Shown here piece by piece: positions 55,459 through 64,000 of a stretch of DNA of 64,000 bases. The stretch is taken from contig JBKHDI010000013.1 of NCBI GenBank assembly GCA_046541415.1, positions 1 to 64,000 of the forward strand, read 5' to 3'. Each line of letters begins with the position of its first letter. Position 1 is the stretch's first letter. Made by a program: the position numbers and the translations under genes. The stretch comes from CAZOVB01 sp046541415. Its GTDB lineage: Bacteria > Planctomycetota > Phycisphaerae > SM23-33. Below the pieces are notes generated by a model. It was given only the letters and a program-made list of their open reading frames with translations. It made no database searches and was not told where the DNA came from.

Positions 55459-55470
55459 GCTGGAACGCAA
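55442..55470 (-). promoter_or_regulatory. promoter of the RHH-znuABC operon
   Basis: Minus strand TTGCGT (55465-55470), 17-base spacer, TAGTAC (55442-55447). The -10 is inside the palindrome, which suits repression. Confidence 0.5.
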
Positions 55471-55602
55471 CAGAATGGTTCGCCGGAAAATCGGCCGTGG
55501 CTTCGGCTTGTTGTAATTCCTTGATTCGGGTAGTCTAATAGCCAGCGACAGCTGCGCGTTTTTCGCCGACAGCGTCTACGGGCCCTGCCCGGGACAGGAC
55601 CA

Positions 55603-57906
55603 TTGAAACAGATCAGCAAAGACATCCTCGGCCTGTTGTGTGACGTAGGCGAACTGTCGGCCCGCCTGGCCGGCAGCGCCGACCTGCAGGCGTTCCTGCA
55701 GCAGATCGTCGAGATGGTCGCCGGCCATCTGCACTCCGACGTCTGCTCGATCTACCTTTACGAGGAAGATACCGAGCAGCTGGTGCTCCGTGCGACCAAA
55801 GGACTGAACTCCGAGGGGATCAACAACGTTCGCCTGTCGCTGGAAGAGGGGCTGGTGGGCATGTCGCTGCGACAACTGAGGCCCATCCGCGAATTGTGTG
55901 CCAGCGCCAACCCGAACTTCAAGGCCATCGAGGGGATCAACGAAGAGCCTTACGAGTCGTACCTGGCCGTGCCGATCCTCAAGGGCGTCGAGCGGATCGG
56001 CGTGCTGGTCGTCCAGCGCGAGCAGCGCAACAGCTTTTCCGAGCAGGACATCATGGCCCTTCGCGCCACGGCCTCGCAGTTGGCCAGCGCCATCGAGACC
56101 GCCCGCGTGCTGATGGAGATCCATTCGGGCAAGAGTCAGCACCCGCCTGCCCCGGTCGGTCGACCCAGCACGCCCTCGCTGATCCAGGGTCGCGTAGCCT
56201 CCAAGGGCTTCGCCCACGCGCCGGTCTCCATTCACGATCCAACGCGGGGCCAGCGCAGCCTGGTCACCCGTCGCTTCGCCGGGACCTACAGCCTCGACCA
56301 ACTCCGCGACGCGCTGCAGCAGACAGCCAGCCAGCTGCAGGCCCTGCAGAAGCGTGTCGGCCAGCGCCTGCCGGAGATGGCCTCGCTGATCTTCGACGCC
56401 CACCAGATGATGCTCAAGGACCACGCCTTCGTCGGCGAGATGATCACCCTGGTCGAGGAGGGGACCAATCCGCCCGAGGCCGTCCAGCAGGTCGCCCGCA
56501 AATACGCCGACCTGCTGATGGAATCGTCCCACACCTACATCCGCGAAAAGGCCCAGGACGTTGAGGACCTCGCCCGGCGAATCCTGGCCAACCTCACCGG
56601 GGCCGAAACAGGCTTCGACCTGCAGTTCGGAGATCAGCCGCACATCGTCGTCGCCCGCGAGCTGTTCCCCTCGGACGTACTGAAACTCGTCACCGCCAAC
56701 ATCGCCGGCGTGGTGCTGGTCTGCGGCGGGGTGACCAGCCACGTCTCGATCCTCGCCCGGTCCCTGCAGATGCCCCTGGTCATCGCCCAGGACAACAGCC
56801 TGCTGAGCCTGCAGACCGGAACCGAGATGCTCCTGGACGCCGAGATCGGCAATATCTACATCGAGCCCGGCGAGGAGATCATCCGTACCTTCGCCGACCG
56901 CAACCGTGCCCGGAAGGTGGTCGGCGGCGCGGAGAAGATCTCGGCCGAGCAGACCGAAACTGCCGACGGCCACCACGTCAAGCTGCTGGCCAACATCAAC
57001 CTGCTGACCGACGTGGACCTGGCTGTCCAGGTCGGCTCAGCCGGTATCGGCCTGTACCGCAGCGAGTTCCCCTTCCTGATCCGCACCGCCTTGCCCAGCG
57101 AAGAGGAGCAGATGGTCATCTACCGCCGCCTGATCGACGCGATCGGCGACCGCGAACTGACCTTCCGCACGCTGGACGTCGGCGGCGACAAGCTGCTGAG
57201 CTACTTCGACGAAGACCTCGAAGAGAACCCCGCCCTGGGCCTGCGGGGGATCCGCTTCTCGCTGCGACACAACGACGTGTTCTGCCAGCAGATCCGCGCC
57301 CTGCTGCGGGCGGCGGCCGAGTTCAAATCCCTCAAAATCATGTTCCCGATGATCAGCTCGGTCGAGGAGTTCCATCAGGCCCGCCAGGTCGTCCGCCAGT
57401 GCATGAGCGAACTGCAGAACGAGAACCTGCCCTGCCATACAAGCCCCACGCTGGGGATCATGGTCGAGGTGCCCTCGGCCGTGACGATGATCGACGTGCT
57501 GGCCGAGGAGGTCGACTTCTTCTGCATCGGTACCAACGACCTGACGCAGTTCCTCCTGGCCGTCGACCGGACCAACGAAAAGGTCGCCGCACACTTCCAG
57601 CCGCACCACCCGGCCGTGCTGCGGGCGGTCAAACGCGTCGCCGACGCCGCCAATGCCGCCGACAAGGAAGTCTCGATCTGCGGGGAGATGGCCAACGAGG
57701 TCCGCTTCCTGCCCCTGCTGATCGGCCTGGGGATCCGCTCGATCTCCGTCGACCCGCAGTATCTGCCTGCCCTGGCAGCCTGGGTGGGCAAACTGACGCT
57801 GGACGGCTGTCGTCGCCAGGCTGAGTTGCTGCTGGCCGAGACCACCCTGGCCGGCGTCTCGTCCAGGCTGGGCGGCTTCGAAAACCGCAAGTCGGCCGCG
57901 GAATGA
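55603..57906 (+). CDS. ptsP: GAF-domain phosphoenolpyruvate-protein phosphotransferase (PtsP-like)
   Basis: 767 residues from TTG 55603, with AGGA 5 bases upstream. An N-terminal GAF domain (about 20-170) is followed by enzyme I: the swivelling domain with His380 in GGVTSHVSILAR, and the PEP-binding barrel ('GIGLYRSEFPFL', 'RTLDVGGDKLLSYF', 'GTNDLTQFLLAVDR', 'ICGEMANE'). It takes phosphate from PEP to an NPr/HPr partner. No HPr or EIIA gene is in the window. The GAF domain suggests sensing, as in the nitrogen PTS. Confidence 0.92.
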   Translation: MKQISKDILGLLCDVGELSARLAGSADLQAFLQQIVEMVAGHLHSDVCSIYLYEEDTEQLVLRATKGLNSEGINNVRLSLEEGLVGMSLRQLRPIRELCASANPNFKAIEGINEEPYESYLAVPILKGVERIGVLVVQREQRNSFSEQDIMALRATASQLASAIETARVLMEIHSGKSQHPPAPVGRPSTPSLIQGRVASKGFAHAPVSIHDPTRGQRSLVTRRFAGTYSLDQLRDALQQTASQLQALQKRVGQRLPEMASLIFDAHQMMLKDHAFVGEMITLVEEGTNPPEAVQQVARKYADLLMESSHTYIREKAQDVEDLARRILANLTGAETGFDLQFGDQPHIVVARELFPSDVLKLVTANIAGVVLVCGGVTSHVSILARSLQMPLVIAQDNSLLSLQTGTEMLLDAEIGNIYIEPGEEIIRTFADRNRARKVVGGAEKISAEQTETADGHHVKLLANINLLTDVDLAVQVGSAGIGLYRSEFPFLIRTALPSEEEQMVIYRRLIDAIGDRELTFRTLDVGGDKLLSYFDEDLEENPALGLRGIRFSLRHNDVFCQQIRALLRAAAEFKSLKIMFPMISSVEEFHQARQVVRQCMSELQNENLPCHTSPTLGIMVEVPSAVTMIDVLAEEVDFFCIGTNDLTQFLLAVDRTNEKVAAHFQPHHPAVLRAVKRVADAANAADKEVSICGEMANEVRFLPLLIGLGIRSISVDPQYLPALAAWVGKLTLDGCRRQAELLLAETTLAGVSSRLGGFENRKSAAE

Positions 57907-57920
57907 TCTCGTTGCCCGCG

Positions 57921-59285
57921 TCAGTCGCGGATGGTCAACTGCGAATTCTCCACGTCGAAGCGTTCCACGCCGCTGCGCGACGGGCCGCCAAGCGGGCAAT
58001 CCACCAGGCCGCCCTGTACGTTCCGGGCCCAGAGCAGGTGCATGGGCACCTCGGTGTTCTCGGGCCAGGTCGTTGAGATGTTCCGCAGGCTCAGGCCGCG
58101 TATGTTCTCCGCTGCGATGCAGGCCTTGGCTGCCCGGGCATCGGGATTGAAGGGCGAGAACTGAAGGCCGACGGCCTTGCGGGCCAGCTCGAACTCGTCC
58201 TCGATCCGGTGGTAGGTCATGTGGATCTCGGAAAGGTGGATGTTTTCGAGCATTCCCGGCGCCTCGGCCGTCAGGAGAATCCGCGCATCGGAGGTGCAGA
58301 GCACGTTGGCGATGCGGACATTGCGGATCGCCCCCACGCCGCTGTCCCGCACCGGGTCGGGGTTGCGCGAGACGTTGATGTGGATCGGGCAGACGAGCTT
58401 CAGATCGTTGTCGCATTCCAGGACGAGGTTGTCGATGACGACGTCTTCGAACGTCCCGCCGGTCATGCAGTAGAGGCTCACCCCGCGCGAGGAGTCGCGG
58501 ACGACGCAGTTGCTCATCGCGATCTGGCGGATCGTACCAAGGGACTCATTGGCCCCCAGCTTCAGGGCGCTGCAGCGGGTCTGCAGCGTGCAGTTGGTCA
58601 CGCAGATCCGCTCGTTGGTCCCGCCGAGGCTCTTGAGGACGATGGCGTCATCACCGCAGACGACGTTGCAGTCGGAGATGAACACATCGGAGCTGTCGGT
58701 GATGTCCAGCCCGTCGGTATTCGGCCCGATGAGGCTGTTGCGGATGTCGATCCCCTGGATCCGGACGTTGCGGCAGCGGCAGATGTGGACGGTCCAGCCG
58801 GGCGAATCGACAATGGCCACGTCGCGGATGCGGATGTCGGCCGAGTCGGTCAGATCGATCATCGGACAAGGCCGGCGGTCCTTCTCGGTGTAGAACTCGC
58901 ACTTGGACGGCGGGTCCCAGAAGGCCGGGCCCGACCCACAGATCTGCCCGCCGCCACAGATCGTCACGTTGGTTGCGTCCAGGGCACGAATGAGGTTGTA
59001 CGGCTGGAGGTCCTTGTGGTCGAACGGATTGTGACGTGGGGGCAGGGGAGGGTAGTCTTCCATGTTTTCCGAGCCGATCAGCTTCGCCCCGGTCTGGATC
59101 TCCAGCGTCAGGTTGCTGGCCAGCGTCAACGTCCCGGTCCGGAAGCTGCCCGGCGGGACAACGACCGTGCCTCCTCCGGCTGCGGTGGCAGTATCGATGG
59201 CTTGCTGGATGGCGGAGGTGTTGATGGTGCTGTCGTCGGCGACGGCGCCGAAATCGAGGATGTTCAGGCGGGTCGGATCGGCCAT
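57921..59285 (-). CDS. GH28-like right-handed beta-helix protein (polygalacturonase family)
   Basis: 454 residues from ATG 59285 with GGAGA upstream. It starts 'LNILDFGAVADDSTINTSAI', the usual opening of pectate-type beta-helices. Two acidic motifs of GH28 are present: NTDGLDITD and CGDDAIVLKS. The GHG and RIK motifs are not found; the equivalent segment reads CSALKLGANES. It could act on a substrate other than polygalacturonate. No signal peptide is seen. Confidence 0.78.
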   Translation of the reverse strand: MADPTRLNILDFGAVADDSTINTSAIQQAIDTATAAGGGTVVVPPGSFRTGTLTLASNLTLEIQTGAKLIGSENMEDYPPLPPRHNPFDHKDLQPYNLIRALDATNVTICGGGQICGSGPAFWDPPSKCEFYTEKDRRPCPMIDLTDSADIRIRDVAIVDSPGWTVHICRCRNVRIQGIDIRNSLIGPNTDGLDITDSSDVFISDCNVVCGDDAIVLKSLGGTNERICVTNCTLQTRCSALKLGANESLGTIRQIAMSNCVVRDSSRGVSLYCMTGGTFEDVVIDNLVLECDNDLKLVCPIHINVSRNPDPVRDSGVGAIRNVRIANVLCTSDARILLTAEAPGMLENIHLSEIHMTYHRIEDEFELARKAVGLQFSPFNPDARAAKACIAAENIRGLSLRNISTTWPENTEVPMHLLWARNVQGGLVDCPLGGPSRSGVERFDVENSQLTIRD

Positions 59286-59388
59286 GGGAATCTCCAGTCT
59301 GGTAGCGTGGCGGGAGATTGCCATTCTGCCCAAATCCCGCAGGACGTCAAGTGCTTGAGGCAGGGCGGAGGTCGAACCTGTTCGTTGA

Positions 59389-60120
59389 TCAGCCGGCCGA
59401 TGCGGTGCCCGACGACGGACGTCGTCTGCGGGATTTCTTGACCAGCGCGGCGTCCTGGAAGATGAAGCCGATCCCGGCCGGGACGCCGATCAGCAGCGGC
59501 AGGAGGTGGACGTTGGCCTGCAGCGACTGGTTGACGTTCTGGTGGAACTGCTGGTGTTTCAGCAGCAGGGCGACCAAGCCGGCGACGATCATCATCGCCC
59601 CCTGGAAGGACGTCCAGCCGATCACCGCGACCCGGAAGAGGATAAACGCGAGCATCCCCAGCAGCACCAGGCCGATCAACGCACCGGCCCAGCCGAACCG
59701 GGCCATCTCGACGTTGCGCGTGGCCGCCGATACGTACTGCCAGACCCCGAAGCCCAGCAGGGCCCCGGCCAGGCCTCCCATGACGGCGACGGCATATTTC
59801 ATCGTCGGCCAGGAGAGCATCCCCAGAAGCGCCCCGCCCCCGATGGCCATGTAGAGCGGCATGTTGGGGGTCTCGAACATCAACCCGATATGGGTGCCGA
59901 AAATCGCCCCGAACATCAACGCGTTGCAGACGACCAGGATCTTGAAGATCTTCCACCCGTAGAGCAGGTAGACGATGCCCGAGGCGGCCAGGAGGATCGC
60001 CGGGGCCAGGCTGATCTGGTTCAGCGACAGGAGGAAGGCATCCTGGGACTGAAAGATCTGGAAGAACGACCCGTCGGGCACAACGGTCTGGCCCGGCGGA
60101 ATGGTTGCTAAGGCGTCCAT
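59389..60120 (-). CDS. multi-pass membrane protein of unknown function
   Basis: 243 residues with about seven membrane helices, from near 38 to 225, and a basic C-terminal tail (KKSRRRRPSS). The helices are rich in Gly and Ala ('GGGALLGMLSWPTM', 'GGLAGALLGFGVW'), similar to TMEM198/DUF4203-like proteins. The next upstream gene encodes a protein of the same style 40 bases away, so they may be partners. Confidence 0.65.
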   Translation of the reverse strand: MDALATIPPGQTVVPDGSFFQIFQSQDAFLLSLNQISLAPAILLAASGIVYLLYGWKIFKILVVCNALMFGAIFGTHIGLMFETPNMPLYMAIGGGALLGMLSWPTMKYAVAVMGGLAGALLGFGVWQYVSAATRNVEMARFGWAGALIGLVLLGMLAFILFRVAVIGWTSFQGAMMIVAGLVALLLKHQQFHQNVNQSLQANVHLLPLLIGVPAGIGFIFQDAALVKKSRRRRPSSGTASAG

Positions 60121-60160
60121 GCTATCACCTCACAAAGGAGGAACGTGCCACCGCCTGTAG

Positions 60161-61015
60161 TTATTCGGCTTTTTGAGAGCTTTTTCTTCTGGCTTTTTTG
60201 GTCCGGCGGTCGGTACCCGCATCGGATCTGGAGGTTTTGGTCGGCGCCGCCTCGTCCCCGTCGTCCTGCTCTTCACCGTCCCGGCGGTCGCGGCTACGGA
60301 GCATCTGGTAGGCGGCGCCGAAGGCCCAGACAGCGGCGATGATCCCGCCCGGAACGTAGAAATGCATGCGGACGGCTTGCCACAATTCCGGCCGAATCGC
60401 AAGCGATATGGCCGTCGCCCCGGCCACCACCCCGGCCGAACCCAGCAGGGCGCTGACCAGGCTCGTCGCCAGGCGCATTTTGATGGTCAGCGGGATCAGC
60501 ACGATCAGTCCCGCCGCAGAAAGCGAGGCGAAGAAGACCGCTTCCGAGCCCGCCGCAGCGACGTGCAGCGACTGCCAGACGAAGTCTCCCAGCCCGGCAG
60601 CCCAGGTGGCCAGATCGGCGGCGGCAACGTTCTCAAGAGTATCGGCCAGTTCGGGCGGCACGTCCGGGTGTTGGTTGAGCAGTACGCAGGTCGCGGCCCC
60701 GGCCGCGGCAAGAGCTCCGCCAAGAAGGCCCCAGCAGATCGGCGCCAGCAGGGCCCCGGCGATTGCACCGACCACGCCGCAGCCGATCCGGACGTACAGC
60801 AGGTCCAGCTCGACGGCAGGGGCGACCGGACCGGCTGCAAGCACCCCCACGCCCGCCAGCGCCAGGGCCATGACAATCCGCGAAAACAATCTGCCCCAGA
60901 GCAGCAGCGTCAAGCCCACCGTCAGCAGCATCAGCGAGAGCCCGTAGATCAGCCCCAACGAGACAGCCGGGCCTGTCGAACCGAACAATTCCAGCCAGTT
61001 GCGAATCGCGTCCAT
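60161..61015 (-). CDS. multi-pass membrane protein of unknown function
   Basis: 284 residues from ATG 61015; the in-frame start at 61192 would overlap the rhomboid gene. Seven or so helices end near 235, followed by a charged cytoplasmic tail of about 50 residues (DGEEQDDGDE then Lys/Arg-rich). 'GCGVVGAIAGALLAPICWGL' resembles the glycine-zipper helices of its downstream neighbour. No catalytic motif seen. Confidence 0.65.
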   Translation of the reverse strand: MDAIRNWLELFGSTGPAVSLGLIYGLSLMLLTVGLTLLLWGRLFSRIVMALALAGVGVLAAGPVAPAVELDLLYVRIGCGVVGAIAGALLAPICWGLLGGALAAAGAATCVLLNQHPDVPPELADTLENVAAADLATWAAGLGDFVWQSLHVAAAGSEAVFFASLSAAGLIVLIPLTIKMRLATSLVSALLGSAGVVAGATAISLAIRPELWQAVRMHFYVPGGIIAAVWAFGAAYQMLRSRDRRDGEEQDDGDEAAPTKTSRSDAGTDRRTKKARRKSSQKAE

Positions 61016-61055
61016 GCGATTGAGTCCTTCCGGCGATGCGGTATCGCGCCCGGCC

Positions 61056-62261
61056 CTATCGCTTTCCGCGGGCCGAGCGGACCTCGGCGAGGATGTCATC
61101 GGCCAGCTTCTTCTTACGCTGGTCGTGCAGGCTGTCTTCTGCCTTGCGGAGGTACTCCTCTGCCTGGTCGTACTGGTGTAGGTATCGGCCATACAGCAGG
61201 CCGAGCATGAGATGGATGTCCCCGGCGTCCTGGCTGTTGCCGTAGCTGTCCAGGTATCGTTCGTACGCGTCGGCGGCGGCGGGGTACCGCTGGTCGCTCA
61301 TCAACTGGTTGGCGATATCCAACTGCTGGTTGCGCGAGAGGATTGCCTTTTCGCTGATCCGCACCAACTGGAGGTACTTCTCGGCGGCCTCGGGCAGGTT
61401 GCCCTGCTGTATGGCAGTGGTGATCTCCTCGCGGATCTGCCGCTCGCGGTCGTCCATGTCCGGCGGTTCGGGGCGGAGGCGGGCGCGGATCTTCTTACGC
61501 CCCGGTTTGTTGCTCCTGCTGGTGGAGGTAAAGCTGAACGGATCGTGGCCCTTGTTGACCATGTTGCGATAGCGCGTCCGTCGCTGCCACGACTTGAAAA
61601 GGTTCAGCAGGTCGTAGGCGTCGCGCGGGACCAGGCGGCCCAGAAGCATCCCCGCTGCCAGGAGAATCCCGAAGATATACCCGGCTGCGTGGGCGGTGTA
61701 GGCCACCCCGCCGCCTCCGCCGGGGTTGGTCAGCACGTCGACCGAGTAGAACATGTTATACAGGAACTGGAAGGCCAGGAAGAACAGGCTGGAGACCTGG
61801 AAGAACGTGATAAAGAAGAACAGCAGCATCACGGTGATGTTCACTCGCGGCAGGAGCACCAGGTACGCGCCTGTCACCGCGGAGATCGCCCCCGACGCGC
61901 CCAGGACCGGCGCCTGCGGGCTCACCAGCAGATAGCCGATTCCCGCAGCCAGGCCGCCGGCCAGGTAGAACGCCAGGTACCCGACGTTTCCGAGCTTATC
62001 GTTGATCGCGTTGCCGAAGACCCACAGGAACAGCATGTTGCCCCCCAAGTGCCAAAAGTCACCGTGCAGGAACATGCTCGAGAAGAACTGGTAGACCTGC
62101 GGGTGGATGTTCTGCAGCAGGTACGGCTCGATCCGGCGCACCGACTCTACGGTCGCGCCGTGGTAGCCCATCAGGAACAGGGCGACGTTGACCGCGATCA
62201 ACACATAGTTGACCACGGGTCGCCGGGTCATCCGGTAGTCTGTACGAATCGGTATCAGCAT
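61056..62261 (-). CDS. rhomboid family intramembrane serine protease with a C-terminal TPR-like region
   Basis: 401 residues from ATG 62261. Six helices carry 'FLHGDFWHLGGNMLFLWVFG', the catalytic Ser123 in GASGA and His191 in AHAAGY. A basic linker follows, then a helical soluble domain (about 285-395) with TPR-like repeats ('GNLPEAAEKYLQLVRISEKA', 'YPAAADAYERYLDSYG'). Rhomboids cut membrane proteins near the outer face. The soluble domain may select substrates. Confidence 0.88.
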   Translation of the reverse strand: MLIPIRTDYRMTRRPVVNYVLIAVNVALFLMGYHGATVESVRRIEPYLLQNIHPQVYQFFSSMFLHGDFWHLGGNMLFLWVFGNAINDKLGNVGYLAFYLAGGLAAGIGYLLVSPQAPVLGASGAISAVTGAYLVLLPRVNITVMLLFFFITFFQVSSLFFLAFQFLYNMFYSVDVLTNPGGGGGVAYTAHAAGYIFGILLAAGMLLGRLVPRDAYDLLNLFKSWQRRTRYRNMVNKGHDPFSFTSTSRSNKPGRKKIRARLRPEPPDMDDRERQIREEITTAIQQGNLPEAAEKYLQLVRISEKAILSRNQQLDIANQLMSDQRYPAAADAYERYLDSYGNSQDAGDIHLMLGLLYGRYLHQYDQAEEYLRKAEDSLHDQRKKKLADDILAEVRSARGKR

Positions 62262-62319
62262 GCGGGGCAGTATATCCGCCAGGCGGCGGGATAACAGTCT
62301 TTCTCCGTCAGCAGCTGTC

Positions 62320-63507
62320 TCAGAACTGTATGCCGGCCTGACCCAGCAGCCGGGCCTCGATCCGGTCCGGAACGAGCAGCAGGGCGTTGGCAACCGGTTT
62401 CTTGAAGAAGAAACCCTTGCCCTTGTCAAGCTGGGCAGGCGCGTCCTCAAGCGATTCGAACATCACGCTGTGGATTCGCGCGTTGTTGTCATCGAAGAAC
62501 TCGACATACATGCGCGGGTTGTTCATCGCCCTCTGCCCGGTGTAGCTGATCCAACCGGTCAGCAGCCGCTGCTGCTGGTCGTAGTTCAGCGGGACCATCG
62601 TCACGATCAGGTTCTCGTCGGTGGTCACGTTGGTCAGGCTGTAGTCGATCCGGTCGATCTTCTCGGCAACGTTGTACGGTGCGGAGATGGGGATCCGGGT
62701 CTTCGGCGGGATGTACTGCACGCTCTGCGGCTTGAGCGGATGGTGCGCGCCGGCCTCGTTGAAGAAGTAGAACTGCACCGACGCCTGGCGGATCGGCATG
62801 TCGTAGTCGTTGCTCAGCAGGGCCACAACGTGACCGTTCGATCCGCCGGTGTCCGAGACACGGCGTATGCCCTCGATACGGACCTTCGGGTCTTTCTCCA
62901 GCTTCGGCCCGGCCGGGGTCTGCGGCTGTTGGTCCGGCGGGTTCTGCTGCTGTTGCTGTTGCTGCTGCGGCGGGTTCTGCGGGTCCGGCTGGGTCTGTTG
63001 TCCGTCCTGCGAGTCTGGGGGACGGATGACAACCACCTGCTCGTCCTGGCCGTTGCCGTCCTGGCCCGCATCGGCCCGACGGGCGTCTTTGAGATTGCGA
63101 AACTCCTCGATCTTCTGGTCGCGCAGTGAGCGGCTGATCCGGCCGGAGAACCAGACCTCCCCGTCATCGAACTGCAGGTGCAGCGAGGGGTAGAGATACA
63201 GGTAACTCGCCACCGCGACCAAGGCGATCAGCACCACCGCCCCGACGATCGTGACCACAAAGGCCCCCTTCCCCGGTTTGCGGCGGTTTCGCGGATGGCG
63301 ATGGATCACCGCCTTGTCCCGGGCCGCCGGCTCGGGCCGCTTCTGTGCGGCGGGCTGCTCCTGCCCGGCCCCGCCCGGGCCGGGCGACTGCGACTTGGTC
63401 GAAGCGACGAAGATGCTCTGGCAGTGCTTGCACTTGAGCTTGGCCTTGGTAATCTCGTGGGGCAGGTGGAGGGTCTTGTGGCAGTGGGGACATTGCAGTT
63501 GAGCCAT
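62320..63507 (-). CDS. membrane-anchored zinc-ribbon protein
   Basis: 395 residues from ATG 63507. The N-terminus is an MJ0042-type zinc ribbon, CPHC then CKHC (residues 6-9 and 26-29). A Pro/Gln linker, one membrane helix (about 84-105), a Gln-rich low-complexity stretch (about 178-195) and a beta-rich domain (about 210-390) follow. The last contains 'VVALLSNDYDMPIRQASVQF' and 'NPRMYVEFFDDNNARIHSVM'. It probably faces the periplasm with its C-terminus. Function unknown. Confidence 0.7.
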   Translation of the reverse strand: MAQLQCPHCHKTLHLPHEITKAKLKCKHCQSIFVASTKSQSPGPGGAGQEQPAAQKRPEPAARDKAVIHRHPRNRRKPGKGAFVVTIVGAVVLIALVAVASYLYLYPSLHLQFDDGEVWFSGRISRSLRDQKIEEFRNLKDARRADAGQDGNGQDEQVVVIRPPDSQDGQQTQPDPQNPPQQQQQQQQNPPDQQPQTPAGPKLEKDPKVRIEGIRRVSDTGGSNGHVVALLSNDYDMPIRQASVQFYFFNEAGAHHPLKPQSVQYIPPKTRIPISAPYNVAEKIDRIDYSLTNVTTDENLIVTMVPLNYDQQQRLLTGWISYTGQRAMNNPRMYVEFFDDNNARIHSVMFESLEDAPAQLDKGKGFFFKKPVANALLLVPDRIEARLLGQAGIQF

Positions 63508-63634
63508 GGTGTTCTCCGTTGGAAGGCGGGACCCATCCAGTGTACAGGCAGCAGCCCGGTGCTGGAAAGTCCAAACCTTGCAGCCCTCGCCGTGGCGACG
63601 TACGATCCGGCGGGGCAGGAAACAAGGAGTCTTC

Positions 63635-64000
63635 ATGAGCGTCGCTGTCCTGGCCGGGCTGATCCCCGACCAGATAGAGAATCTGACGGTCTTCCTGATC
63701 ATCGGTTCGGTCTCGGCCCTGGTTTTCTCCATGGCCAAGAGCGGCTTCGGCGGCGGCCTGGGCCTGCTGGCCGTGCCGTTGATGATATACGCTTGCGCTG
63801 GCAACACCCAGTTCGCACTGGGCCTGATGCTGCCCCTGCTGATCGCCGCCGACTACGTGGCCGTGCTCAGCTGGTGGCGAACATGGCAGTGGAAGATCGT
63901 CCTGCGACTCCTGCCCGGCTCGGCAGTCGGCATCGCCGCAGCCTGGGCGAGCATCCTCCTGCTGCGAAACACCCTCGGACACACCGGCCACGAAACCACA
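63635..64000 (+). CDS. TauE/SafE-type sulfite/anion exporter, N-terminal part
   Basis: 122 codons from ATG 63635 (AAGGAG upstream), running off the window. Three or four membrane helices are visible. 'SALVFSMAKSGFGGGLGLLA' is the conserved first repeat of the TauE/SafE family, and 'LGLMLPLLIAADYVAVLSWW' the next helix. Members export sulfite or organosulfonates. The substrate cannot be told from the fragment. Confidence 0.82.
   Translation, partial: MSVAVLAGLIPDQIENLTVFLIIGSVSALVFSMAKSGFGGGLGLLAVPLMIYACAGNTQFALGLMLPLLIAADYVAVLSWWRTWQWKIVLRLLPGSAVGIAAAWASILLLRNTLGHTGHETT

Overview
The window is GC-rich, tightly packed bacterial DNA with about 62 protein genes and no rRNA or tRNA that I could find. 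PEP-CTERM proteins, a XylR-type regulator, GH2 and GH28 glycosidases, a lipid A-type acyltransferase, TonB machinery and a full type II secretion system (T2SS) point to a Gram-negative polysaccharide degrader. The style fits a planctomycete, most likely class Phycisphaerae. The orange-protein (ORP) locus suggests an anaerobic lifestyle. Taxonomy is inferred from gene content, not from a marker gene.

Layout. 1-17200 (+): one near-continuous gene train. It begins with the end of a TonB-dependent receptor, then DUF3450, an N-terminally extended ExbB (TtpC-like), ExbB, ExbD, TonB and a TPR lipoprotein, and continues into T2SS genes in the order D-E-F-G-H-I-J-K-C-L-M plus a second TPR lipoprotein. 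Most junctions overlap by 1-4 bases. 17200-19400: a GH65-like remnant, a XylR/AraC regulator (-), and two tandem candidate small RNAs, each with a promoter-like hexamer, paired ACGCAAA boxes and an intrinsic terminator. 19400-25600: hypothetical and DUF1622 proteins, thiC under a TPP riboswitch, a PEP-CTERM metalloprotease, a UVR-motif protein, a lipoprotein and peptide deformylase. 25600-33140: RNase III, a degenerate amidase-like protein, a candidate ncRNA, cardiolipin synthase, a GcvT-like protein and RNase R. 33400-38700: two paralogous PEP-CTERM proteins sharing a 109-bp identical 3' segment, then a GH2 beta-galactosidase. 38850-46230: YlbF, GNAT, HAD proteins (one a tandem fusion with a dead second domain), YhaM-like nuclease, prolyl-tRNA synthetase and an LpxL-like acyltransferase.

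46316-52152 is the best-defined special system: two divergent operons around a sigma-54 activator. They encode two ferredoxin-MinD ATPases, a DUF5320 protein, two NifX/ORP-fold proteins and an Mrp-ORP fusion. This is the architecture of the anaerobe-specific orange protein system of Desulfovibrio. A good sigma-54 promoter and three matching palindromes are visible.

52136-64000: a thioesterase, a zinc-type ABC transporter with a ribbon-helix-helix regulator and a palindromic operator, a PtsP-like phosphotransferase, a GH28 protein, two multi-pass membrane proteins, a rhomboid protease, a zinc-ribbon protein and the start of a TauE/SafE permease.
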